Shown: positions 14,872 through 22,411 of the stretch, piece after piece
Layout of the letters: each line of letters starts with the position of its first letter
Position numbering within the stretch: the stretch's first letter is position 1
Virus record (IMG/VR): IMGVR_UViG_3300045016_000313
Location: 1-43,474 of that record
DNA from: a virus
Direction: 5' to 3' (one strand)
DNA: 43,474 bases
Notes under the pieces: generated by a model
Databases searched by the model: none
The model's input: the letters and a program-made list of their open reading frames with translations, nothing else
Told to the model about the DNA's origin: nothing
Translations under genes and position numbers: made by a program

Positions 14872-15672
14872 CGGGTTGGTTCAGCCTTTTCACGTTTTCC
14901 CAGGCGATTTTGCTGATTTTGTTGAGTTTTTGCAGCAGGCGCACCGGGTGCCGGACGCCCCAGCGCGCCATCAGGGCAAAGAAATCAATTCTCTGGCAGA
15001 AGGGGCCGGTCAAAGTGCGGTAGATTTCCCAGACCAGCAGATTGTTGGGGGCCAAACTCGGCATCTGGCAGTCCGCGCATTTCCTCTCCACGCCGAATAT
15101 CCGCCGCTCCAGGCGGCAATCCTCGCAGGTTAAGCTGAGGGGGTCGGTGAAATATCCGGCGTAGGCGGCAAATTTTCGTTGTCTTGTTCCTCCTGCCTGG
15201 TCACCTGGCGGTCCCAATCCCGCACATACTTGGACAGCCAATTGGAGAAGTGCACCGCCTGGCGCACCAGGAACTCCAGGTTCTCCGGGCAAAAGGTTAG
15301 TTCTGCTTCAGGGTCTACGCCCTCGGCCGTCACCTTGCGCCCCGGCAGGAGCAGCGCCAGGTGCTCCACCTTGAGCCCCTGCCAGCCGGCCACCGCATAG
15401 AGGGTCAACTGGAACTGGTGCTCCACCCAATCCACCGCGGCCAGGGCCCGGGCGGCCACCGCTTCTTCGTCTTCCTCCCCCCGGGGGATCATCAGTGGTG
15501 CAGGATTTCCAGCCTGCACACCTTTCAACATCGCCCGGCCCATGATCCGGGCGCTCTCGGGCACGTCCGGCAACCTGAGCAGCAGCTTGAAGCCGGGAAT
15601 CTGCGGATACTCCACCCACCGGGGCGCGGCCAGGTCTTCCACCAACTCGCTGATTTTGAGAATTTCAGCCAT
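14864..15672 (-). CDS. Tail assembly chaperone GT (fusion by -1 frameshift)
   Basis: Predicted 269-aa fusion. It comprises codons 1-168 of the G frame, a slip at A-AAT-TTG (15175-15169), then 101 codons in the -1 frame to the stop at 14864. The extension carries a C-x2-C...C-x2-C pair (LTCEDCRLERRIFG, ERKCADC), probably zinc binding, and basic helices (LLQKLNKISKIAWENVKRL). The extension frame has no good start of its own near the G stop. The arrangement just before the tape measure matches lambda G/GT, in which GT recruits the tape measure and tube protein. Confidence 0.75.
15130..15672 (-). CDS. Tail assembly chaperone G
   Basis: 180-aa zero-frame product. Acidic and helical with a typical tail-chaperone appearance, directly upstream of the tape measure and downstream of the tube gene. 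An in-frame palindromic repeat codes GVQAGNPAPL at about residues 51-60 (15495-15522). The Shine-Dalgarno is GAGG, 7 bases before ATG. The C-terminal Pro-rich tail after codon 168 is replaced by the GT extension when ribosomes slip. Confidence 0.75.
   Translation of the reverse strand: MAEILKISELVEDLAAPRWVEYPQIPGFKLLLRLPDVPESARIMGRAMLKGVQAGNPAPLMIPRGEEDEEAVAARALAAVDWVEHQFQLTLYAVAGWQGLKVEHLALLLPGRKVTAEGVDPEAELTFCPENLEFLVRQAVHFSNWLSKYVRDWDRQVTRQEEQDNENLPPTPDISPTPSA
15169..15175 (-). promoter_or_regulatory. Programmed -1 ribosomal frameshift site A-AAT-TTG
   Basis: The heptamer fits X-XXY-YYZ exactly in the zero frame (codons AAT TTG re-pair as AAA TTT). It lies 12 codons before the G stop and opens into a 101-codon -1 frame. 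No strong pseudoknot was evident immediately downstream. Confidence 0.75.
15495..15522. repeat. Family A palindromic repeat in the chaperone gene
   Basis: GTGCAGGATTTCCAGCCTGCAC palindrome variant, in frame as GVQAGNPAPL on the - strand. Confidence 0.8.
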
Positions 15673-15691
15673 CTCTTTCCTCTCTCAATGA

Positions 15692-15720
15692 TCTCTGCGC
15701 CTTTGCGCCTTTGCGTGAGG
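15692..15720. repeat. Family C repeat, copy between tube and chaperone genes
   Basis: CTGCGCCTTTGCGCCTTTGC type units between the tube stop (15729) and the chaperone start (15672). Confidence 0.75.
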
Positions 15721-15728
15721 TTTGTTAA

Positions 15729-16661
15729 TTACGTCAACAAGATACTCCACTCATCATCGCCGTTGGTTTCCTTGAGGGCCGCGGTGGTCTGGAAGATGCG
15801 GATTTCCTTGCGGTCGCCGGGCTTCAGGTCCTCCAACTGGGCCTTGCCCGCGGTGATGGTGATGATGTTGCCGGGGGTGGAACCCACGGTGCAGCTCATG
15901 GCCGCGCCGCCGGAGGCCCGCCATTTGCCGTAGAAATCCTTGGTGGCCACGGCCACCGCCGCGGGGTCGAAACTCCACTTGGGGTGCCGGGGGCCGAGAA
16001 TGGCCGGGCGGAAGCCGCTGGGTGCGCCGGCGTCGTCGGGGAGAATGAGGGTGTTGCCCAACGACAATTCTGACTTGGATATGATCGCCTGGTAGGAGTC
16101 GAAGAGGAAACTCACCCCCAAAAACAGCGGCGGCTGGATGAGCATGGGCGCATAGTTGGCCCCGGCAAGAAAACCGCCGTCCACCACCGTGAAATCCATG
16201 CCCTGGAAATTGAACTGCCCCAGGAGGCCCTTGGCCTTGTCCATGACGACCTTCAGATCGCCCCGGCAGCCCCACACCGTTTTTCTCAACGTCCCCGTAT
16301 AGCGCCCCAGGGTGACGCTGGGCACGTTCAGGGTGGCGGGTTTATACTCCACGCTGACGCCCGGGGTGATGATCTCCTGGGCGCCGCAGGCCTTGAAGTA
16401 CTTGCCCCACCAGGGCGGCGTGCCCGGGGTGCCCGAGCCTGCCAGGTGCGAACTCCAGGAAATCTTGGCCGAGCGCTCGCCGGGCTGGGATTCGATCTCC
16501 CCCAGGGTTTCCTTGGCGGGATCGGCCTGGTAGCGCCCGATTTCCGGGTCCCAGCCGGGAGCGATGGCCAGAAAGGCCTCGGCCCCGGTCAGGGTCTCGG
16601 CCACCCCCTCTACGGATTCGAGTTTTCCCGCCATTTGCATGCGTTTGGTCAGATCGGCCAT
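15729..16661 (-). CDS. Major tail tube protein
   Basis: 310 residues. The N-terminus reads MAGKLESVEGVAETLTGAEAFLA, followed by GEIESQPGERSAKISWSSHLAGSG and a beta-rich body ending SILLT. The pattern (LAxExxxG...PxTGAD-like start) and the position immediately before the G/GT chaperones are characteristic of phage tube proteins. It should polymerise into the non-contractile tail shaft. GAGGTG lies 6 bases before the ATG. The absence of a sheath gene next to it argues for a siphovirus-type tail. Confidence 0.75.
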   Translation of the reverse strand: MADLTKRMQMAGKLESVEGVAETLTGAEAFLAIAPGWDPEIGRYQADPAKETLGEIESQPGERSAKISWSSHLAGSGTPGTPPWWGKYFKACGAQEIITPGVSVEYKPATLNVPSVTLGRYTGTLRKTVWGCRGDLKVVMDKAKGLLGQFNFQGMDFTVVDGGFLAGANYAPMLIQPPLFLGVSFLFDSYQAIISKSELSLGNTLILPDDAGAPSGFRPAILGPRHPKWSFDPAAVAVATKDFYGKWRASGGAAMSCTVGSTPGNIITITAGKAQLEDLKPGDRKEIRIFQTTAALKETNGDDEWSILLT

Positions 16662-16663
16662 GA

Positions 16664-17035
16664 CTACACCTCGCTCTTAATATGGTTTTCGCCCAGAGGT
16701 TCAGGGGCTTGTGGAGCAGGCGTCTCGCCTGCTGGCGGGCGGGCCTCCACCTCCGGGGCCGGGGCCGCCTCCGCCAATCCCTCCCAATGGGGCGGCCTCA
16801 GGGTTACGGTCCCGGCCTCCCGGGCCTCGAAGAATTGGACCGGGAGATTCTCGCCGAGGGCAGGGTCACCCGCCTTGCGGCGGCGTGACTTCAGGATCAC
16901 CGTTTCCGCGGAGCGCGCCTGAAAGGATTGGCTGGCGGCGTCCAGTGGCGCAGGCGTCCCGCCTGCGCTCCTTTGAACTTCCTCCTCCGGCACTTCCCGG
17001 CCCGCCACCAGCGTCACCGCTTTTTGGGCGTCCAT
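16664..17035 (-). CDS. Unknown protein, one fifth repeat-derived
   Basis: 123 residues, low complexity, rich in Ala, Pro and Glu. Two palindromic repeats are translated in frame: SAGGTPAPL near residue 25 and PAGETPAPQ near residue 105. The middle (SAETVILKSRRRKAGDPAL...LPVQFFEAREAGTVTLRPP) is unrecognised. The start overlaps the upstream stop as TAATG, so translation is coupled. It lies in the connector/tail operon. Function is unknown. Confidence 0.6.
   Translation of the reverse strand: MDAQKAVTLVAGREVPEEEVQRSAGGTPAPLDAASQSFQARSAETVILKSRRRKAGDPALGENLPVQFFEAREAGTVTLRPPHWEGLAEAAPAPEVEARPPAGETPAPQAPEPLGENHIKSEV
16711..16735. repeat. Family A palindromic repeat
   Basis: GAGCAGGCGTCTCGCCTGCTGG, in frame in 16664-17035. 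Confidence 0.8.
16944..16974. repeat. Family A palindromic repeat
   Basis: GGCGCAGGCGTCCCGCCTGC palindrome, second copy within the same 123-aa gene. Confidence 0.85.
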
Positions 17036-17532
17036 TAGCCGGAGGTCCCCAGAATCCAGACCAGGTAATCGCAGGGGTCGCCCGCGTCGTTGGCGACCTT
17101 GATCTTGTCGCCGGTGTCCGGGGTCACGGTCCAGCCGGTCACCGGGTTGGCATAAGCCAGTTTACCTTTGGGCGCCAGCACCACCGTGTGCGCTGCGGCC
17201 CCCAGGAAGACCAGGGGATTGGCGTCGTTGCCGATGGTGAGCGTCTTGGTGCTGCTTAAGTTTTCGATGACCACGGCCCGGACCTTGGCGAAGGCCAGGG
17301 CCGCGCCGAAGGCGTCCGTCAGGCCGCCCCCGACCAGGTCCAGGCTCTCGTTGGCCCCGCCCGCCAGGGTGCGTTTGTCGTGGAAAACCAGGTCCCCCTG
17401 CTCGGAGCCCACCCCCGCGGCGAAGTCCTGGCTGATGGCCTTATTCAACTCATCCACGGGGGTGCTGTAATCCATCACTTTGGTGGCGGTATGCCGGATG
17501 GTGATGCCCAAACGGGCGCTGTTCAAGCCCAT
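17035..17532 (-). CDS. Small beta-rich virion protein
   Basis: 165 residues from the ATG at 17532, which has AGGAGG 8 bases upstream (an upstream TTG is less likely). The body (ALAFAKVRAVVIENLSSTKTLTIGNDANPLVFLG...GKLAYANPVTGWTV...DKIKVANDAGDPCDYLVWILG) is of a type common next to tube genes in siphoviruses, probably a structural beta-sandwich. The exact role is unknown. Confidence 0.6.
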   Translation of the reverse strand: MGLNSARLGITIRHTATKVMDYSTPVDELNKAISQDFAAGVGSEQGDLVFHDKRTLAGGANESLDLVGGGLTDAFGAALAFAKVRAVVIENLSSTKTLTIGNDANPLVFLGAAAHTVVLAPKGKLAYANPVTGWTVTPDTGDKIKVANDAGDPCDYLVWILGTSG

Positions 17533-17534
17533 GA

Positions 17535-17996
17535 TCAAACCTCCTCGGTGACCGAATCGTTGATGATGACGTACTCCGCCAGGTAGATGACGGTTTTGGG
17601 GGAACTGGCCAGCTTGGTTTCCTTGCGGATCTGCAAGGGCCGGATCTCCAGCCCCAGGTCTTTCCGGTTCAGCAGCCGCCGCAGATCCTTGAGGATGGTA
17701 AAGGCCCCGGCATCCCCGCCCCGGGCCTGGTCCTGGCTCCGGAAACTCCTGGCCCCCACCAGCAGATTGACCCGGGTTTCCTGGTAATCTTGAACGATGT
17801 CCAAGACTGAGTAGTCCGCCTCGCTCACTTCCACCAGGACCCCGGGAAAGCCCCGAAGGAAATTGTCCAGGGCCGCGTCCTCGTCCAGCTCACCGGCGTA
17901 ACCTTTCAAGGTCTTCAGGTAACTCCCGTTCTCGACCTTCAGGCTGGCCAGGGCCTTGAGAATCGCGGCCTCGTAGTCGTCGAATCCGTAGTTCAT
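17535..17996 (-). CDS. Mu gp37-like protein (DUF1834 type)
   Basis: 153 residues beginning MNYGFDDYEAAILKALASL, with VEVSEADYSVLDIVQDYQETRVNLLVGARSF and the end KTVIYLAEYVIINDSVTEEV. Length, N-terminus and place after the gp36-like and gpG-like genes fit Mu gp37/DUF1834, a head-tail connector or tail-completion component. The start overlaps the upstream stop by ATGA. Confidence 0.7.
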   Translation of the reverse strand: MNYGFDDYEAAILKALASLKVENGSYLKTLKGYAGELDEDAALDNFLRGFPGVLVEVSEADYSVLDIVQDYQETRVNLLVGARSFRSQDQARGGDAGAFTILKDLRRLLNRKDLGLEIRPLQIRKETKLASSPKTVIYLAEYVIINDSVTEEV

Positions 17997-18475
17997 GCCG
18001 TCTTCAGAAATTCGGTCCAGCGGTTAATGAAATAGCCCCAATCTTCCGCCTGCACCAGGAGGAACGGGCGGGCCGGCATCTTCCGAGTGCCCAATTGATG
18101 GAACTTGGCGTATTTGACGTTGGTGATCAGTTCCACCCGGTTGCGGAAGGCCCGATAGGAGATGGAGCGCCGCAGGCGTCCGGTTCTCGTCAGGATTTTG
18201 CGCCCGGACCAGGCTTCCCGGCCTTTTTTGCTCATCCGGTCTTTTTTGGTCCAGGCGTATTTCAACCCCGAGATCCAGCCCACCAGGGTGGAAAAGTTCA
18301 ATTTGGCCCAGCGCACCGGGCGGCCCTCGACCTCGAAAGTCTTATCGGTGGAGCCTTTCATGCGCTCCCCGAAGTCCGCCATCACCAGGGTGGGGTCATC
18401 CAGCTTGGCCTTGAGCTGGCGCATCAGGGCCGTGGCCCCGAAATCCTGGTGGATGATGTGCAGCCGGTACGCCAT
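17993..18475 (-). CDS. Virion morphogenesis protein (Mu gpG / P2 gpS family)
   Basis: 160 residues. The C-terminal pattern RTGRLRRSISYRAFRNRVELITNVKYAKFHQLGTRKMPARPFLL is the diagnostic stretch of phage virion morphogenesis (tail completion) proteins. Here it lies between the DUF1320 and DUF1834 genes. In Mu, G sits earlier, next to F. The Shine-Dalgarno is weak and the stop overlaps the next gene. Confidence 0.85.
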   Translation of the reverse strand: MAYRLHIIHQDFGATALMRQLKAKLDDPTLVMADFGERMKGSTDKTFEVEGRPVRWAKLNFSTLVGWISGLKYAWTKKDRMSKKGREAWSGRKILTRTGRLRRSISYRAFRNRVELITNVKYAKFHQLGTRKMPARPFLLVQAEDWGYFINRWTEFLKTA

Positions 18476-18482
18476 GACAGCC

Positions 18483-18905
18483 CTACCAGTTTTTCAAAGT
18501 TTCCCGGGAAAAGACCCGGTCGCTGCTGGAGATCTCCGCCACCGCGGATTCCACCTCCGGGAGTGGCGCCGCCGTAGCCCCCAAAGTCGCTGTCCCTTTG
18601 GAGAGCCGGTCTAAGAATTTCACCGCATCCTCATACTTCTGCCGCCGCACCTTGGACTCCAGGTTGCGGCGGGTGAAGAGGTGGTAGATGGCCATGTCCA
18701 CGGACAGCGACCGCACCATCTCCGGCGCCGGATTGAAAGGCACCTGGTAGCGCTTCCCGCAATAGGCGTCGATCTCGGCGTCCGCCTTGGCAATGGCCTC
18801 AGCCACCATCGTGGCCTCCGGCGTCCCCCCGGACTCCGCAGTCAGGTCCGCCAGCTCCTCTTCGGAGATCTGCTTGAGGATGTCGCTTTGGGTGCAATAC
18901 GGCAT
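18483..18905 (-). CDS. Mu gp36-like protein (DUF1320)
   Basis: 140 residues: MPYCTQSDILKQISEEELADLT, then AIAKADAEIDAYCGKRYQVPF, VRSLSVDMAIYHLFTRR and an acidic C-terminus. These are the typical elements of the DUF1320/gp36 head-tail connector family (adaptor-like). The gene order T - gp35-like - gp36 matches Mu. Confidence 0.85.
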   Translation of the reverse strand: MPYCTQSDILKQISEEELADLTAESGGTPEATMVAEAIAKADAEIDAYCGKRYQVPFNPAPEMVRSLSVDMAIYHLFTRRNLESKVRRQKYEDAVKFLDRLSKGTATLGATAAPLPEVESAVAEISSSDRVFSRETLKNW

Positions 18906-18908
18906 GGC

Positions 18909-19259
18909 CTATCCCTTGTCCTTCCCGCCTTTCTTGGCTGCGGCCAACTGGCCTTCCAGGTCCTTCACTTTGACTGTTAGAGCCGCAATTTCGTCAACGG
19001 CCGCCGCGTAAGTAGTGTTCCATTGGTCGATTTCGCCTTTGAGGGCCTCGATATCCTCCCGGGCCGCGGCGTCCGCCAGCGCCGCCTCAGAAGGCTCCCA
19101 TTTCCGGACCGCCGCGCCCAGAGTAGTCAAAAGTTCCTTGGCCCGGCCCAGTTCCTCTTCCCCGGGCCGGTAATCACCGGGGAGGAGGCCCAGCTCGTGA
19201 ATGAGCAGAGCCATTCTCCCCTGCCGCCTGATCCGCGCATCGTCTTGAACCGGCATCAT
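18909..19259 (-). CDS. Mu gp35-position protein with coiled coil
   Basis: 116 residues. The second half is a predicted coiled coil (DIEALKGEIDQWNTTYAAAVDEIAALTVKVKDLEGQLAAAKK), ending in a Lys/Gly tail. It sits between the major head protein and DUF1320, the slot of Mu gp35. Family homology is not certain. GGAGG lies before the doubled ATG. Confidence 0.6.
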   Translation of the reverse strand: MMPVQDDARIRRQGRMALLIHELGLLPGDYRPGEEELGRAKELLTTLGAAVRKWEPSEAALADAAAREDIEALKGEIDQWNTTYAAAVDEIAALTVKVKDLEGQLAAAKKGGKDKG

Positions 19260-19272
19260 TCTGTCCTCCGGC

Positions 19273-20187
19273 CTACGCCGCCAGGTCCTGAATGACCAGC
19301 AGGTCGGCGGTGCCTTTCCAGACGTTCTCCTTGCTCCCGCCCGCAGTGGCGTCGCCGATGATGAACTGGTTGTTCAGGAGTTCCCGGGCCTTGCCTTCGA
19401 GAGAGGGCGGCACCACCAGGAGATTGGGGGTGATGTCCAGGGCCTCGCCCCGCACGTTTTTCAGGCTCATCATCGCCGCCCGCACAGCCCCGAAGTTGTC
19501 GCCGCTCAGGACCGCCTTGCTGCAATGGGCCAACTGCCACAGCCCGAAGCCCACGTTGCTCCGGTAATCCACGCCGTAGCGGATCTTGCCGCGCATGAAC
19601 TTCTCTTCATCGTCTTCCTTGTCCATGCGCACCAGCCGCCAATCCCGGCGCAACTGAAAGATGAAGGGCTTGATGGCCCGGGATACGTCCAGCAGATACC
19701 AGGGCGTGCCCGCGCCGTCGGTGTAATTGCTGGCCACGGCCGCCTCGTTAGTGGGCACGGGCGCAGGATGATCGGTGTCGAAAAAGTGTTTGCCGTCCCA
19801 GATGGTGGCGGTGAGGCCCGCGGCGATCAGCGCCCCGATGAGCCGGTCCGGGTGCTTTTTGGCGGCCCGGCCCAACTCCGAAACCAGGGGGCTGTAAATC
19901 CCCAGGGTGTCGTCCTCGATATCGTCTTCCTCCACCTCCACCGTGCCCTCGTACTTCTTGGCCTCGATCTGGAAGGCTTCGGCCTCCAGGGATTGGATCT
20001 GGCGGTCGCCGATCCATTCTTGGATGCCGGGGAAGTTTTTCAGCCATTTATAATCGACGATCCTGGTGGAGGCCCGCACCAGCATGGCCACCCGTTCCCA
20101 CCAGGGCTGCGTCGCCTGCAACGCCTCGTTGAAGAGGGCGTTGAAGGTGATGTACATATTCGCCAGCTTGTTTTGGTCAATGATCAT
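19273..20187 (-). CDS. Major head (capsid) protein, Mu gpT-like
   Basis: 304 residues, the size of Mu gpT. Diagnostic stretches are MYITFNALFNEAL near the N-terminus, WWERVAMLVRASTRIVDYKWL, GIYSPLVSELGRAAKKHPD, and LLVVPPSLEGKARELL near the C-terminus. It forms the capsid shell after scaffold/protease action by the adjacent I/Z genes. GGAGG precedes the ATG. High expression is expected. Confidence 0.9.
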   Translation of the reverse strand: MIIDQNKLANMYITFNALFNEALQATQPWWERVAMLVRASTRIVDYKWLKNFPGIQEWIGDRQIQSLEAEAFQIEAKKYEGTVEVEEDDIEDDTLGIYSPLVSELGRAAKKHPDRLIGALIAAGLTATIWDGKHFFDTDHPAPVPTNEAAVASNYTDGAGTPWYLLDVSRAIKPFIFQLRRDWRLVRMDKEDDEEKFMRGKIRYGVDYRSNVGFGLWQLAHCSKAVLSGDNFGAVRAAMMSLKNVRGEALDITPNLLVVPPSLEGKARELLNNQFIIGDATAGGSKENVWKGTADLLVIQDLAA

Positions 20188-20216
20188 GAGGTATTTCCTC
20201 CCTGATTAGGCTGTGG

Positions 20217-21125
20217 TTAAGCCGCGTTCTTCCGGGTGAAGGACACCCGGGCCGCATAGAGGTGGAGGTCGTCGGTGCCCAGCTCCCCGCTCTTGGGCTT
20301 CAGCACCACCGTCAGGTGCGCCGGGCCGTCGGGCACGTTCGCCTTATCGATGGTCATGGTGTACCAGGTAAGGGTGGCGCCGCCGGTGATCTCCGGGTCC
20401 GTGCCGGCGCAATCGGTGTCGCCCTTGTCGAAATAGGCCTCCATCTCCAGCACCGGGGTGTCGGTGGCCCCGGTCATGGCCACGGCCACCTTCACCTGCA
20501 CGTCCGCGCCGCCGTCTAAGTCCGCGGGCAGGCTCACCCCGAAGGCCACGGCCACGGGGGTGGCGTGGGCCGCCCACTTGAGCACCCGCTCCTTGTCGCT
20601 GATCTGGGCCCACCCCGGGGCGGTCGCGGCCGCGTACTTGGTGAGAACGGTGCCGTCCTCCAGGGTGAGGTTGGCCAGGACGTCGATGTCACCGTCCACG
20701 GAGATGTTGTAAGTCCCCAGGGTGGCGGGTTCGATGTCGATCTGGCCCTTGGTGGCGGAAATGTATTTCGCCAGCCGCCCGCAAGGCACCAGGTTGTTGC
20801 TGGTGTTGTCGAAGGTCTGATCGTCCTTGACGTACATCATGGAGCCGACCATCGCCTGGGTGATGGAGGTGGCCTGGAATTCAAAGACCCCCTTGCGCCG
20901 CACCCGGATGGTCTTGGCGCCGTTGGCCCCGCCGGTGTTATCCACCTGCTGCAGCGCCATGCCCGCCAGGAGGAAACTGGCGGTATCCGCGGCCGGCACC
21001 GCATAGCCGTCGGTGTTGACGCACACCAGGCTGCCCGCGTAGATCTTGGCGTTCGCGGCTACGGGATAGTCGATCTCCACCCCTTCCCGATACGGCGTCG
21101 CCCGGTCTTTCGTTAAGGCCGTCAT
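20217..21125 (-). CDS. Capsid decoration-like protein (DUF2190-type N-terminus)
   Basis: 302 residues. The N-terminal third (YPVAANAKIYAGSLVCVNTDGYAVPA, FLLAGMALQQVDNT, IRVRRKGVFEF) matches phage decoration/cement (DUF2190-like) proteins, which are normally about 110 aa. The C-terminal two thirds form an added beta-rich domain (VQVKVAVAMTGATDTPVLEMEAYFDKGD...DDLHLYAARVSFTRK). That domain could extend from the capsid surface. The gene lies between protease/scaffold and major capsid, as usual for such genes. Confidence 0.65.
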   Translation of the reverse strand: MTALTKDRATPYREGVEIDYPVAANAKIYAGSLVCVNTDGYAVPAADTASFLLAGMALQQVDNTGGANGAKTIRVRRKGVFEFQATSITQAMVGSMMYVKDDQTFDNTSNNLVPCGRLAKYISATKGQIDIEPATLGTYNISVDGDIDVLANLTLEDGTVLTKYAAATAPGWAQISDKERVLKWAAHATPVAVAFGVSLPADLDGGADVQVKVAVAMTGATDTPVLEMEAYFDKGDTDCAGTDPEITGGATLTWYTMTIDKANVPDGPAHLTVVLKPKSGELGTDDLHLYAARVSFTRKNAA

Positions 21126-21127
21126 GG

Positions 21128-21676
21128 TTACCTCCCCTCTTTGAGCAGACCCTGCTCAACCAGTTGTTGATGGCTGGCCTTGAAGGCTTCGGGCTTGATC
21201 CCGGCTTCTGTGCACATGGCCAACTGCTCGGCGTCCAGCCCCTCCTGGCCGGTGGCGCCCGGCTTGGGGGTCTTCAGTCCCTGGCCGTCCGGCATCACCT
21301 CCGGCTTGGCGGCGACCCAGGCCTTGAAGGCCTCCAGGTCCTGGAGGGCGTATTTCAGGGCGAACTCCTTTTCCCCGGGGGTGATCTTCCGGGCGTCCAG
21401 GGCCTCCTGCACCGCGGCCTCCGCCTTGGCCGTAGCACTCTCGGTTTCCAGGGCCGTGACCTTGGCCTTCAGCTCCACCAGTTCCCCCTGCCCCTGCTTC
21501 AGGGCCAGGACGGTGCCCTTGATCTCGGAGACCGTAGCTTCGGGTTTTAGGCCCGCGGCCTGGGCGATCTCCGGCAGGGCTTGCGCCAACTTGAACCGGG
21601 TATCCGCCAGGGCCAGGACCTCCGCCTCCGGCTGCTCGCCGGTAAGCCCCAACAACCGCATGATGTCTTGTTTCAT
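21128..21676 (-). CDS. Nested scaffold protein (Mu Z-like) from an internal start
   Basis: 182-aa C-terminal part of the gpI gene, readable from an internal ATG at residue 246. The sequence before it is GGGAGGAGGCGAAAGCC, a near-ideal ribosome-binding site inside the coding frame. The product is Ala/Glu/Lys-rich and helical, as scaffolds are. Mu makes protein Z from within gene I in the same way. The evidence is the internal Shine-Dalgarno plus this precedent. Confidence 0.7.
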   Translation of the reverse strand: MKQDIMRLLGLTGEQPEAEVLALADTRFKLAQALPEIAQAAGLKPEATVSEIKGTVLALKQGQGELVELKAKVTALETESATAKAEAAVQEALDARKITPGEKEFALKYALQDLEAFKAWVAAKPEVMPDGQGLKTPKPGATGQEGLDAEQLAMCTEAGIKPEAFKASHQQLVEQGLLKEGR

Positions 21677-22411
21677 GGCTTTCGCCTCCTCCCTTTTTTT
21701 GCTCCCCGGCCAGCCGGCCGGCAGCAGGTCCATGCAGCCCAGGGCCTTGGCCCGGGCGATGATATGTTTTTGGGCGGCCTCCTGGTCCTTGGCCCGGCCG
21801 ATGGCCTGCACCGCGTTTTTCACGTCCTCCCGGCTCTTGATGGGAAAAGAGCCGTCCGGCATGGCCTCGCCGTCCTGGGCCATTTTTTTGCGCTCCTCCA
21901 TCGAGAAATCCCGGAGCACCAGGATTTCTGGTCCTTCCTCTCCCCCATACTTCGCGGCCAGGAGCGGCGGCAGATTGCTTATGGCCGGGATGTTGGTCAG
22001 CGCTACATGCAGCAGGGCAAGGGGGTGCCGGGTCTTGGGGTCCAGGAGCAGCACTGGGGAATGATAGCGGTACTCCCCGGCCAGAATATGCGCCTTGGCC
22101 GTATCCGTCCATTCCACCCGGGCATAAAGTCCATCTTCCCGGCTCTGCAACTCCTTGATCCAGCCCGCGGCCGGGGCCTTCCCGCCCGTCAGGGTCTGGT
22201 GTTCGTAATCCACCACCAGGTCCACTCCTCCGGCCGAGAACTTCCGGATTACGGTTTCCAGATCCCCGGGCTGCACCTCAAAGGGCTTGCTCGTATCCCG
22301 CAGTTCCACCCGGCCAAAGGGCAAAATTTTGATCCATTCCGGAGTTTGGCCGCCGCTCTCGCATACGTAGAGGAGCAGGGCGGCCGTCCCCGTCTGCCGT
22401 TTCTCAGTCAT
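21128..22411 (-). CDS. Head maturation protease/scaffold, Mu gpI-like
   Basis: 427 residues. The N-terminal protease part (ILPFGRVELRD, VDLVVDYEHQTL with a probable catalytic His, AAGWIKEL, YHSPVLLLD, ALTNIPAI) is typical of Mu gpI proteases. A central insert (DGSFPIKSREDVKNAVQAIGRAKD...HIIARAKALGCMDLLPAGW) is a small helical domain often found in phage capsid-module proteins. The C-terminal scaffold (residue 246 on) is also made separately. The ATG overlaps the end of the gpF-like reading frame if that is read through its UGA. Confidence 0.8.
   Translation of the reverse strand: MTEKRQTGTAALLLYVCESGGQTPEWIKILPFGRVELRDTSKPFEVQPGDLETVIRKFSAGGVDLVVDYEHQTLTGGKAPAAGWIKELQSREDGLYARVEWTDTAKAHILAGEYRYHSPVLLLDPKTRHPLALLHVALTNIPAISNLPPLLAAKYGGEEGPEILVLRDFSMEERKKMAQDGEAMPDGSFPIKSREDVKNAVQAIGRAKDQEAAQKHIIARAKALGCMDLLPAGWPGSKKREEAKAMKQDIMRLLGLTGEQPEAEVLALADTRFKLAQALPEIAQAAGLKPEATVSEIKGTVLALKQGQGELVELKAKVTALETESATAKAEAAVQEALDARKITPGEKEFALKYALQDLEAFKAWVAAKPEVMPDGQGLKTPKPGATGQEGLDAEQLAMCTEAGIKPEAFKASHQQLVEQGLLKEGR

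Noticed and set aside
14864-15292. A separate 142-aa gene starting at 15292.
   Set aside because: Its first third lies in the opposite phase of the G gene with low-complexity sequence; a -1 shift from G explains the conserved part better.
15729-16661. Tail sheath/contractile tail.
   Set aside because: No sheath-type (Mu gpL) protein, LysM or baseplate wedge genes are present; the tube protein is directly followed by chaperone and tape measure.
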